From Paracoccus fontiphilus (lineage in GTDB: Bacteria > Pseudomonadota > Alphaproteobacteria > Rhodobacterales > Rhodobacteraceae): a stretch of DNA of 64,000 bases. The stretch lies in assembly GCF_017356265.1 (NCBI RefSeq), contig NZ_JAFNAW010000013.1, positions 1 through 64,000 of the forward strand, in the 5' to 3' direction. Positions 54,609-64,000 of the stretch are shown in pieces (position 1 is the stretch's first letter; each line of letters begins with the position of its first letter). Made by a program: the position numbers and the translations under genes. The notes below the pieces were generated by a model. It did not search any database. It was not told the origin of the DNA and saw nothing but the letters and a program-made list of their open reading frames with translations.

Positions 54609-55892
54609 TCAGGCCGTTGCCACAAGCGCGATGCGGTGCTGGATGTTGTTGGCATACCCGCGCGGGTTCCATACCGGCGAGAGGGGCGGCTGACTGATAC
54701 CGTCGCCGTCGGTGGCACGCGCCCAGACCTCGTAGTAGCCGTGCTGCGGCAGGGTCACGTTCGCGCGCCAGCGTTGCCAGGCAAAGCGGTTGGCGGCAGG
54801 TTCCAGCGTGGCTTCCTGCCAGGTCTGACCGAAATCGACCGAGACATGCATGGTTGCGACATTTCCCTTGCCACACCAGGCATGGCCGCGCACCTCGACC
54901 TGTTCGCGGGCCTTCACCTCCGTTCCGGTTTCGGGGAAAGTGACAATGGACTTGATCGGCATGTTTGTCAGCACCACCATGTCGCTTTCGGGAACCTCGG
55001 TTCCTGGCGCTACGGGATAGGCTGGCAAGCGGTACGAATCGCCAGTCATCTTGGCGCCGTCATGTTCCTTGTCGCGGATCCAGATCCGGTTGAGATATTT
55101 CTGAGAGGCCGAGGCCGGATAGCCCGGCACGATCACCCGGAGCGGAAATCCGTGCAAGGCGGACAGCGGCTCTCCGTTCATGGCCCAGGCGATGATCGTA
55201 TCGCCCTCCATCACCTTCGCGATGGGCGCCCCGCGCGAGATGACTTCCTTTTCCTCGTCTCCGCTCAGGTGAACATCGTTGCTGTAATGGCCGGTATAGA
55301 CCGCCGTCTTCTTCAGGCCCGCTTCCTTCAGCACGTCGGACAGACGCACACCGGTCCATTCGGGGCAACCAACTGCGCCGACCGTCCATTGGTTGCCCGA
55401 GGTTCCGGGTTGGAAGAAGGCGCGGCCGTTGCCGCCGCATTCGATGACCAGACGGCTGGTGACGTTTTCAAAACGCGATTTCAGATCATCAATCGTCAGT
55501 TCCAGCGGGTTTTCGACCTCTCCGTCGATGGTCAATGTCCAGTTTTCGGCGTTCTGGTCCAGGGCGGTCTGTGGCACCAGCCCGTTCATGCGAACGAACA
55601 GATGTTCGTAGGGGGTGATGTCGTCGTCCAGCAGATGGGCCGGCACTTCCGCATTCAGCGGACGGTCCCCCAAGACAACAAGTCCCTTCTTGCCGGACAT
55701 CAGATCCATCCCTGTGTCCTGAGCCAAGGCTACTGGAATGATGCCGGCTGGCAGGTTTCGTTCGAACGGAACGGCCATTCCTAGCAGCGCACCCAATGCC
55801 GTCAGCCCGGTTGTTTTCATGAATGCACGGCGCGAACTCGAATATTGGTCGCCTCTGCTCTGAGGGTCGGTGGGGTTGGGATCGACGAGCAT
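54609..55892 (-). CDS. sorA: Sulfite dehydrogenase molybdenum subunit (SorA/SoxC-like)
   Basis: 427 residues of the sulfite oxidase family. A Tat-type signal (SSRRAFMKTTGLTALGALLG) is followed by the molybdopterin domain with the Mo-ligating Cys in RLVIECGGNGRAFF about residue 146 and LHGFPLRVIVPGYPASASQK. A C-terminal dimerisation domain contains EVRGHAWCGKGNVATMHVSV. It oxidises sulfite, the toxic product of Xsc, to sulfate in the periplasm. AAGGAG precedes the ATG. The branch (SorA or SoxC) cannot be fixed by eye, but no other sox gene is present. Confidence 0.88.
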   Translation of the reverse strand: MLVDPNPTDPQSRGDQYSSSRRAFMKTTGLTALGALLGMAVPFERNLPAGIIPVALAQDTGMDLMSGKKGLVVLGDRPLNAEVPAHLLDDDITPYEHLFVRMNGLVPQTALDQNAENWTLTIDGEVENPLELTIDDLKSRFENVTSRLVIECGGNGRAFFQPGTSGNQWTVGAVGCPEWTGVRLSDVLKEAGLKKTAVYTGHYSNDVHLSGDEEKEVISRGAPIAKVMEGDTIIAWAMNGEPLSALHGFPLRVIVPGYPASASQKYLNRIWIRDKEHDGAKMTGDSYRLPAYPVAPGTEVPESDMVVLTNMPIKSIVTFPETGTEVKAREQVEVRGHAWCGKGNVATMHVSVDFGQTWQEATLEPAANRFAWQRWRANVTLPQHGYYEVWARATDGDGISQPPLSPVWNPRGYANNIQHRIALVATA

Positions 55893-56639
55893 GATTTCTC
55901 CTTGCAGAAGATGGGAATTGCGCCGACAGGGTGTGGCATCAAGACTGCCCTCGGCCTCGGCGCGAAGCTATCGTAAGGAACAACTGGCTCCCGGCGCAGA
56001 CCTCGGCAGCGGCCGTCTTGGCAGAAAATTCGGCGCGGCCCCTAAGGGCGAAGTTGCTCCGAAGCAAATTCCGCCTGCCACCGCAATGACTGGCGTTGCG
56101 GCCGAAGCCGCAGGGTGGACCAGATGGAACGCATCGTCAGGTCTCACGAATGTCTTGCCATGGCGATTGTTCCTCTGTTGCCTGTCGGCACCCGCGACTG
56201 GAAGGATTGCATTGCTGCTTGGAGCTTTCTCCTTCCCACCACAGCTTCCGCCCGCAGGGTCACAGCCGAAGAGAGTTTTTATTATATCCAGTTTCCAAAA
56301 ATTGTAGGTCCAGTTTGGTTTTCGGGACCTTGGCAGATTTCTGATCCCGAATTTGATGGAGCGATCTGGTGCGGATATGGAAACAAGCGCTACGGGCAAG
56401 GCTTGGAACCATGCCGTCGCTTGCAGGTGGCTGAATCACTCGGTCCTCTACAAAGGGGCTAATCACTGGTTGACCGACAATTCAACAAGCCGAGGATCAG
56501 TGCGGCTTGTCCGCTGGCCGAAGTGGTCAGGTGCCCGCACGGTTTACATGTCATACGCGGTCACGTCGCCCAGCCTCAGTTCGGGAGTGACCAACTATGA
56601 GATCAATGAGGCTTTCCACATCCGCAGGGGAATTCTGTC
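55893..56639. other. Long region between sorA and ScfR-like pseudogene, no clear gene
   Basis: About 750 bases. Frames such as 56115-56462 and 56353-56754 on the plus strand show no family pattern and use the region's irregular composition. The part at 56275-56320 is AT-rich and holds the candidate sorA operator and a TATAAT. If that promoter is used, sorAB would carry an untranslated leader of nearly 400 bases. Confidence 0.45.
56283..56313 (-). promoter_or_regulatory. Second candidate TauR operator, upstream of sorAB
   Basis: TATATCCAG (56283-56291) and GTAGGTCCAG (56304-56313) repeat with a 22-base period, the same as at tauK/tauR. Over 27 bases the two sites share TCCAGTTT at one end and TAGGTCCAG at the other with 10 bases between. 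On the minus strand the second repeat runs into a perfect TATAAT without a good -35 box, as expected for an activated promoter reading toward sorA. Confidence 0.6.
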
Positions 56640-57365
56640 CTATGGGCCCTCGAAGCTGAAGATCGCCAGGCTCCGTTCGCGTTCGTTGACGGCCAGCTTG
56701 CGGTTGATGGGCGCATGGGCGCGCGCCGGACAGTTCTGCCGCTCGCACAGATAGCAGTTCAGGCCGATATCGACGGGCTTTGTGCGTCCGAGGTCGATCC
56801 CGTCGGCATAGATCAGGCGCGGCGCATAGGCGATGTCGCAGCCAAGCCCGATCGCCAGGCGCTGCGACGGCGCGCCATAGCTGCCGCCCGCGCGAGTGAC
56901 CGTGCGCGCGATCGAGAAGTAGTTGGCGCTCTCAGGCATGCGGATCACCTGCGTCTGGACCTGGTTGGGCGTCTCGAAGGCCGAATGGATGTTCCACAGG
57001 GGGCAACTGCCGCCGAAGCGCGAAAAGGGAAAGCGCCCGGCGCTGAAGCGCTTCGACATGTTGCCGGCCCGGTCCACCCGCACGAAGAAGAACGGGATGC
57101 CGCGCGCCTGCGGGCGCTGCAGCGTGGACATGCGGTGGGCCGTCTGTTCGAAGCTGGTGCCGAAGCGGTGGCTCAGCAGCTCGACGTCATAGCGGGTGCT
57201 TTCGCAGTCGGTCAGGAAGCGGCCGTAGGGCATCAGCAGCGCGGCGGCGAAGTAATTGGCAAGGCTGACCCGCAGCAGGCCGATCGCGGCAGGATCGACA
57301 AGGCCCGCCTCGACGACCAGGGTCGAGATGACATCGTCGGCCTCCAGCTTCTCGGAGAGTGTCAG
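56640..57365 (-). pseudogene. ScfR-type XRE regulator, N-terminus lost to an IS256 remnant
   Basis: The C-terminal 240 or so residues of a short-chain-fatty-acyl-CoA regulator (XRE helix-turn-helix plus ImmA/IrrE-like and DUF2083 domains; full proteins have about 450-470 residues). Recognisable are LLRVSLANYFAAALLMPYGR, VELLSHRFGTSFEQTAHRM, FSAGRFPFSRFGGSCPLWN and the C-terminal Cys cluster CYLCERQNCPARAHAPI. The helix-turn-helix and first half are missing, replaced at about 57366 by transposase sequence. Acetyl-CoA-related regulation would suit the taurine neighbourhood, but this copy cannot bind DNA. Confidence 0.78.
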
Positions 57366-57880
57366 GTCTTCTGTGTATGACTGATCGGGTTCATGCTTCA
57401 CCGAAAGGAAGCATGCATGACGATCTCCAAGGAACTTCTGGATGAACTGCTGAAGGGTGTTGAGCGCCCTGAGGATCTGCTCGGCGATGCCGGGCTGATG
57501 AAGGAGCTGAAGATCCGCCTGATGGAGCGGATGCTTGGGGCCGAGCTGACCGCGCATCTGGGCTATGAGGAAGGCAAGGAAGCGCCGCCCGGCCAGGCGA
57601 ACCGGCGCAACGGCTCATCGACGAAGGTGCTGAAGGGCCAGGACGGCGAACTGCCGGTAGCCGTGCCCCGTGACCGCGACAGCAGCTTCGAGCCGGAGCT
57701 GGTGAAGAAGGGCCAGACCCGCATTGATGGCATGGATGACAAGATCATCGGGCTCTATGCCGCCGGGCTGACGGTGCGCGACATCCAGGCGCATCTGCTC
57801 GATCTTTACGGCCTGAAGGTCTCCCCCGACCTGATCAGCCGCGTCACTGACGAGGTTCGGGAATGGCAAGGCCGGGCACT
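57366..57880 (+). mobile_element. IS256 family element remnant, 3' part deleted
   Basis: Left part of an IS256-type element, from a boundary near 57366 (where the ScfR-like frame breaks) to about 57880. The right half and its inverted repeat are gone, apparently removed together with the 5' half of the ScfR-like gene. Boundaries are approximate. Confidence 0.65.
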
Positions 57881-57914
57881 GGTATTAAGACTCCTGCCTG
57901 AAAACAGTGCGTGA
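57417..57914 (+). pseudogene. IS256 family transposase, N-terminal third only
   Basis: 165 open codons starting MTISKELLDELLKGVERPED. The mutator-type features LMERMLGAELTAHLGYEEG, RNGSSTKVLKGQDGELPVAV and GLTVRDIQAHLLDLYGLKVS are clear, up to EVREWQGRAL. A full protein has about 400 residues; the first catalytic Asp (normally just after this point) and everything beyond are absent. The last 12 or so codons are unrelated sequence. AAAGGAAGC precedes the ATG. Confidence 0.85.
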
Positions 57915-57946
57915 TGGTAGCTGGTCATCGTACAGGAACTCTGTTG

Positions 57947-57979
57947 GAAGCCCCTTCTGGCCTTGCCTGAAGGGGCTTC
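57947..57979 (-). terminator. Terminator-type hairpin downstream of thiC
   Basis: A perfect 11-base stem: GAAGCCCCTTC (57947-57957) pairs with GAAGGGGCTTC (57969-57979) around an 11-base loop, starting about 20 bases after the thiC stop on the minus strand. No long T-run follows. Confidence 0.65.
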
Positions 57980-57999
57980 TGCCATCTACCTCGATCGGC

Positions 58000-60045
<2,046 letters not shown>

Positions 60046-60247
60046 TCATGTCAACGTCATTCGACAGTAGATAAGGACACTACCTCCATACAAAGAAACA
60101 CTCTGTCGCCTTTAGCAGTCTCATTGCGGAACATCATCAAGACAATGCAAGTTGGGCCATTGCCGAACATGTCTAGCGCTTTAAAGCTTTTCCTGCAAAA
60201 TTGACGTAATGATGCAGGTCCATCCCTAGGGTCAGTCCCTATAAACA

Positions 60248-60766
60248 TCAGATCCAGAATAGGACGAGGGCTGCGAGGATGATGGCGTTGAGGAAGATGT
60301 CTCCGCATCTCTCGTAACGCGTAGCAATGCCGCGCCAGTCCTTCAGGCGACCGAAGGCATTCTCGATGCGGTATCGCTGCCGGTAGAGGCGCTTGTTGTA
60401 TCTGGCAGGTTTCCTGCGCTTCTTCCGGGGTGAGATGCAGGGGCGGATGCCACGGTCCTCAAGGCCATCGCGCAACCAGTCGGCATCATACGCCTTGTCG
60501 CCCAAAAAACGCTTAGCCGGCGGCAGATGGCGCAAGAGCACGAGGGAGCCACGACTGTCGGCCATCTGCCCCGGCGAGAGGAAGAAGTTCAGCGGCCGGC
60601 CCTTACCATCGCTGAGCATGTGCAGCTTGGAGTTCAGGCCGCCTTTCGTGCGTCCGATCGCCCGAGGATGATCCCTTTTTTTCGCAGGCTTGCTGCGGTG
60701 CGGTGTGCTTTCAGGAATGTGCTGTCGATCATCAGCGTGTCGCCTTGGACGCCTGGCTGCGCCAGT
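60248..60766 (-). pseudogene. IS5 family transposase, second frame (OrfB) with extra lesion
   Basis: The DDE part of an IS427-type transposase. Codons after the OrfA stop read ELAQPGVQGDTLMIDSTFLK (first Asp in LMIDSTFL) and then shift frame at a run of seven A about 60677-60683 before IGRTKGGLNSKLHML. The rest shows the second Asp in KRFLGDKAYDADWLRD and Glu in YRQRYRIENAFGRLKDWRG. Both an in-frame TAG (60767-60769) and the A-run shift separate the parts. One may be programmed frameshifting; needing two suggests a dead copy. Confidence 0.72.
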
Positions 60767-61023
60767 TCCTAAAATATCCTGGCGAAGATGCCCATCCGGG
60801 CCCAGCGGGCGAAGCGGGCGAAGCGGTTATACAGGGTCTTGTAGGAGCCATAGACCGCTGGCGCCTCTTGCCATCGTAGACCGTTTCGCTTGACGTAGAT
60901 GATGCCGCTCAGCACCTTGCAGTCGTCGGATCGGGCGCGCCCTCGCACCTTGGGAAAGAAGGGCCGCATGCGACGCATCTGCTCCGCGCTCAGCCAAACG
61001 TATCTTTTGCTTCTCTGGTTCAT
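60767..61023 (-). CDS. IS5 family transposase, first frame (OrfA)
   Basis: 84 residues with the N-terminal DUF4096-type domain of IS427 transposases: VWLSAEQMRRMRPFFPKVRG, CKVLSGIIYVKRNGLRWQEA and YNRFARFARWARMGIFARIF, then TAG. In related elements this frame continues to the DDE region through ribosomal frameshifting on an A-rich slippery stretch. Confidence 0.8.
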
Positions 61024-61177
61024 GGTCAGTGTGGATCAGCCAACGTGCTGGCATGCAAGCGAAATTTATAGGGACTGACCCTAGCGTCGCAGGGGCAATG
61101 TTTCGAAAGTGGACCGAAGAGTAGGGGCGCCTATTTCATTTATCTTAGCGCCAAAAAAAAGAGCATTGCGGCTCGGA

Positions 61178-62047
61178 TCAGGTAAAAGCAGCCAGATTTG
61201 GCAGACTGTTCCAGAATACCTCCACAACTGGGCTGTGGCGCCCCGGCTGACGAATTTTGTACAGGTGACGAAATCCCGGAGGATCGCCCGGCTTGATAAA
61301 CAACAGGCTCCCATCTGTATCTCGAATTGTGCTTTTGGGAAGAATAGTCGCACCTAGGCCTGCTCGGACGAAGGCTAAGAGCGCCGTCGTATTTCGCGCC
61401 TCAAGAGTGGAATGCAACATAAGATTCTGCACAAAAGGGCTTTGCACCAGATTGCATAGCGTATTGACAATCAGGCGCTCAAGGCCAAGCAGTTCCCAGC
61501 TGATCTCGCCTGATGCTGCTGCATCTGCAATAGCGCCATCGGAGCGACATACGATCCCCAAAGGCGTCCGCTCGATGAGCTGTCCTTCGACTGCGTCCTC
61601 GGGTGTGGCAGAAATTATTCCGATATCTGCCTCGTCATAGCGAATGCGCCTTCGGACGGCGGCGCTGTCAACATCGCTGATCTCAAGCTGAACGTCCGGT
61701 CGTTTTTGCTGAAAGCTCGCGATAATAGGCGGCAACAGACTTACTGTTGCAGATGGAACAGCAGCGATCCGCACCGATCCAGCCGCAGAAGTCGCAAAGC
61801 GTCTGATAGCCTTGACACTGCGATCAAATGCCTCATTGGCGCGACGACTTTCCTCCAAGACCAGAACACCTAGCGGAGTCAGCCGGTTCTTGCGCCCGGC
61901 CTCAAAAAGAGTGCCACCCACCTCTTCTTCCAACTGCAACAGCATCATCGATACGGCGGAAGGCGTCCGCCCTAGAACTGCTGCTGCGCGACTCAGAGAT
62001 CCCTGCTGAGCTGTGACTTGGAAGACCCGAAGTGCCTCAAGCTTCAT
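61178..62047 (-). CDS. LysR family transcriptional regulator
   Basis: A 289-residue LysR regulator: LEALRVFQVTAQQGSLSRAA, then LGRTPSAVSMMLLQLEEEVG, and an effector domain from about residue 90 (GSVRIAAVPSATVSLLPPII). It is divergent from the aldehyde dehydrogenase-dipeptidase pair across 89 bases that include an AT-rich stretch (TTTTCCTTAATTAAATTG), so it likely controls them. The inducer is unknown. Confidence 0.87.
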   Translation of the reverse strand: MKLEALRVFQVTAQQGSLSRAAAVLGRTPSAVSMMLLQLEEEVGGTLFEAGRKNRLTPLGVLVLEESRRANEAFDRSVKAIRRFATSAAGSVRIAAVPSATVSLLPPIIASFQQKRPDVQLEISDVDSAAVRRRIRYDEADIGIISATPEDAVEGQLIERTPLGIVCRSDGAIADAAASGEISWELLGLERLIVNTLCNLVQSPFVQNLMLHSTLEARNTTALLAFVRAGLGATILPKSTIRDTDGSLLFIKPGDPPGFRHLYKIRQPGRHSPVVEVFWNSLPNLAAFT

Positions 62048-62136
62048 TTCAGTTTTCCTTAATTAAATTGCAGAACTTCAAGATTGCCTGAATCGCTATC
62101 GCTGTCTACTGCAGACGGAACACGAAGCGAGGCGCT

Positions 62137-63588
62137 ATGACCCAGAACACGCAACTTTACATCGACGGCAGCTGGCAGGCTGGCAGGACCACGGTGGAAA
62201 ACCGCAATCCTTCGGATGTGACGGATTTGATCGGACATTATGCGCAAGCTGACGCTGATCAACTGGATCAGGCACTGGATGCCGCCGCTCGTGCCCAGCA
62301 AATCTGGTGGGCAGCCGGTATCCAGAAGCGGCACGATGTCCTGATGGCGATCGGTGTTGAACTGATGACGCGCGCCGAGGAAATTGGGCGCATTATTGCG
62401 CGAGAAGAAGGCAAGCCCTTGGCCGAGGGCAAGGGCGAGGCCTATCGCGCCGGCCAGTTCTTCACCTACTATGCGGGGGAATGCCTGCGCAACCAGGGTG
62501 ATCTGTCCGAGAGTGTGCGCTCCGGCATCGAGATCGACGTGCGGCGCGAACCTGTGGGCGTGGTGGCAATCATCAGTCCGTGGAACTTTCCGGTCGCAAC
62601 GCCGGCGTGGAAGATCGCGCCCGCTCTTGCCTATGGCAACGCGGTCGTCTGGAAGCCCGCGAACATCACGCCCGCAAGTGCAGTCGCGCTGACCGAGATC
62701 ATTGCACGTCAAGATATCCCTGCGGGACTGTTCAACATGGTGCTCGGGTCGGGGCGCGATGTGGGTCAGAGGCTGGTCGAGAGCGCCAAGGTCGATGCGA
62801 TCAGCTTTACCGGGTCGGTCGGGGTTGGTCGCGGAATTGCAGCGTCTGCCATGTCGAACATGACCAAGGTGCAGATGGAGATGGGGTCCAAGAACCCGAT
62901 GCTCATCATGGACGACTGTGATCTGGAACTGGCAGTAACACATGCGACAGGCGCCGCCTTTGGCGGAACGGGGCAGAAATGCACGGCCGCAAGCCGTCTG
63001 ATCGTGCATTCCGCTGTTCACGATGCCTTCGTCGAAAAGCTGGTTGCGGCGGCCAAGGCACTCAAGGTTGGCCATGCGCTTGAGGAAGGGACGCAGCTTG
63101 GCCCCGTGGTCAGCGACACCCAGCTTGCGCAGAACCTCGACTACATCGCCAAGGGCCGGGCTGAGGGGGCGGAGCTTTTGTGCGGCGGCGACCGGCTGGA
63201 GCGCGACACCGATGGCTATTTCATGGCTCCCGCTGTCTTTGCCGGGACGCGCAACGACATGGTCATCAACCGCGAGGAGATGTTTGCCCCCATCACCTGT
63301 GTCATCAAGGCCGACAGCTATGCTGAGGCCTTGTCCATCGCCAATGACAGCCAGTTTGGCCTGACTGCCGGCATCATGACCCGGAGCCTGTCGCGCGCTA
63401 GTCATTTCCGGGCCAACATGCGGGCAGGTTGCGTCATGGTGAACCTTCCCACGGCTGGAACCGACTATCATGTTCCCTTCGGCGGCCGCGGCGCGTCCAG
63501 CTTTGGCCCGCGCGAACAAGGTCGCTACGCGGCCGAGTTTTACACCACGGTCAAGACCGCCTACGTCGCCTCCGGGGTGCCGGAATGA
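62137..63588 (+). CDS. NAD(P)-dependent aldehyde dehydrogenase
   Basis: A 483-residue aldehyde dehydrogenase with all family marks: the Asn in IISPWNFPVATPAWKIAPAL, the cofactor segment VWKPANITPASAVALTEII, FTGSVGVGRGIA, the general-base Glu in VQMEMGSKNPMLIMDD and the nucleophilic Cys in GGTGQKCTAASRLIV. The C-terminal PFGGRGASSFGPREQG is typical of the semialdehyde-oxidising group (2-oxoglutarate semialdehyde/KGSADH-like). The substrate is uncertain. Its stop overlaps the start of the M19 gene (ATGA). Confidence 0.9.
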   Translation: MTQNTQLYIDGSWQAGRTTVENRNPSDVTDLIGHYAQADADQLDQALDAAARAQQIWWAAGIQKRHDVLMAIGVELMTRAEEIGRIIAREEGKPLAEGKGEAYRAGQFFTYYAGECLRNQGDLSESVRSGIEIDVRREPVGVVAIISPWNFPVATPAWKIAPALAYGNAVVWKPANITPASAVALTEIIARQDIPAGLFNMVLGSGRDVGQRLVESAKVDAISFTGSVGVGRGIAASAMSNMTKVQMEMGSKNPMLIMDDCDLELAVTHATGAAFGGTGQKCTAASRLIVHSAVHDAFVEKLVAAAKALKVGHALEEGTQLGPVVSDTQLAQNLDYIAKGRAEGAELLCGGDRLERDTDGYFMAPAVFAGTRNDMVINREEMFAPITCVIKADSYAEALSIANDSQFGLTAGIMTRSLSRASHFRANMRAGCVMVNLPTAGTDYHVPFGGRGASSFGPREQGRYAAEFYTTVKTAYVASGVPE

Positions 63589-64000
63589 CACCGCTGATCG
63601 ACGGGCTGCAATACGCAAACTGGTCCGAAAAGATCTTCCGTCAAATGCGAGCTGGCGGCGTCGATGCGATCCACGTGACCATCACCTATCACGAGACGTT
63701 CCGCGAAACGGTGCAGGTGATCGAACGCTGGAACCGGTGGTTCGAACAGTTTTCCGACCTGATCTTCCAGGGCCGGACCGCCGCCGATGTTCAACGAGCC
63801 CGTGACACGGGTCGCACCGCGATCTTTTTCGGATCTCAGAACCCCTCCTGCATCGAGGACGACATCGGGCTTGTCGAGGTGTTGCACACCCTTGGCTTGC
63901 GCTTCATGCAGCTGACCTACAACAATCAGTCGTTGTTGGCATCCGGCTGCTACGAAACCGTCGACAGCGGGTTGACCCGCATGGGCCGCGCTGTTGTTGC
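63585..64000 (+). CDS. Membrane dipeptidase family (peptidase M19) enzyme, 3' end outside window
   Basis: The first 138 codons of an M19 renal-dipeptidase-type zinc hydrolase, open to the window edge. It starts MTPLIDGLQYANWSEKIFRQ; the first metal site, usually HxD, here reads LIDGLQ, so the His of the classic motif is missing. GGVDAIHVTITYHETFRETV, then AIFFGSQNPSCIEDDIGLVE and TLGLRFMQLTYNNQSLLASG fit the family, the latter near the substrate site. ATG overlaps the aldehyde dehydrogenase stop. Such variants near aldehyde dehydrogenases may act on other amides; the substrate is unknown. Confidence 0.8.
   Translation, partial: MTPLIDGLQYANWSEKIFRQMRAGGVDAIHVTITYHETFRETVQVIERWNRWFEQFSDLIFQGRTAADVQRARDTGRTAIFFGSQNPSCIEDDIGLVEVLHTLGLRFMQLTYNNQSLLASGCYETVDSGLTRMGRAVV

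Larger units (their letters stand above)
60230..61080 (-). mobile_element. IS5 family (IS427 group) element with CTAG target duplication
   Basis: 851 bases with perfect 16-base terminal inverted repeats GGTCAGTCCCTATAAA (60230-60245) and its complement (61065-61080), flanked by CTAG at 60226-60229 and 61081-61084. IS427-group elements are known for CTAG/TTAA-type targets. It carries a two-frame transposase on the minus strand and lies between the thiC leader and a LysR gene without breaking a recognisable gene. Confidence 0.92.

Noticed and set aside
56115..56754. Possible small genes between sorA and the ScfR-like pseudogene
   Set aside because: Frames overlap in several phases, lack family features and good ribosome-binding sites, and cover the AT-rich promoter-like stretch.

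Overview
The window looks like DNA of an alphaproteobacterium of the Paracoccus/Rhodobacter group (Rhodobacteraceae). The base composition is GC-rich, and the TauKLM-TauXY-Xsc-TauZ-Pta gene set is arranged as known from Paracoccus and Rhodobacter. The dense mix of LysR/GntR-controlled catabolic operons, tripartite transporters and insertion sequences fits an accessory region of a chromosome or a megaplasmid. No rRNA, tRNA, replication or partition gene was seen, so the replicon type cannot be decided. Everything is read from sequence alone; no database was searched.

Layout. 1-2 kb: truncated ISNCY-type element, VanZ-like protein, small lipoprotein. 2.3-8.5 kb: Asp/Glu-racemase-family gene, DadA-like oxidase and a TctCAB tricarboxylate-type transporter, divergent from a LysR gene. 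8.5-17 kb: an insertion-sequence graveyard. An amidase-racemase operon has been broken by an IS66 element (8-bp target duplication) and an IS1634-type element (6-bp duplication), and the latter is itself split by an IS110-type element. Both broken genes can be put back in frame. 17-20.4 kb: bile-acid:Na symporter-type permease, M20 amidohydrolase, LysR gene. 20.5-27.6 kb: nitrogen block with creatinase and an MHS transporter facing a GntR-BMP-AmiS/UreI-glutamate dehydrogenase run. 28-31 kb: GAF-LuxR regulator, an unrecognised 508-residue exported protein and an exported EutQ-like cupin. 31-41.6 kb: orphan PotD-like protein, then an opine/arginine catabolic operon of Agrobacterium occ/noc type (three-part FAD/2Fe-2S oxidase, ABC importer, RidA, arginase, ornithine cyclodeaminase) with a divergent OccR/NocR-like LysR. 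41.7-42.5 kb: purU. 43-56 kb: a full taurine module. 56.6-61 kb: truncated ScfR-like gene, IS256 remnant, thiC with a TPP riboswitch, IS5-type element. 61-64 kb: LysR gene divergent from an aldehyde dehydrogenase and an M19 dipeptidase gene running off the window.

How it works together. Most of the window handles small organic nitrogen and sulfur compounds. Opine or arginine would go to ornithine, then proline plus ammonia, with urea from arginase. Creatine would go to sarcosine plus urea. Taurine would go through sulfoacetaldehyde to acetyl phosphate and acetyl-CoA, and the sulfite released would be oxidised to sulfate by SorAB. Glutamate dehydrogenase could assimilate the ammonia. No urease is present in the window, although urea is an expected product twice and a urea/amide-type channel gene is present.

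The most novel observations are a matched pair of 27-bp candidate TauR operators (22-bp repeat period) at tauK/tauR and upstream of sorAB, the layered insertion history that can be reversed in silico, and the unassigned exported protein plus cupin unit.
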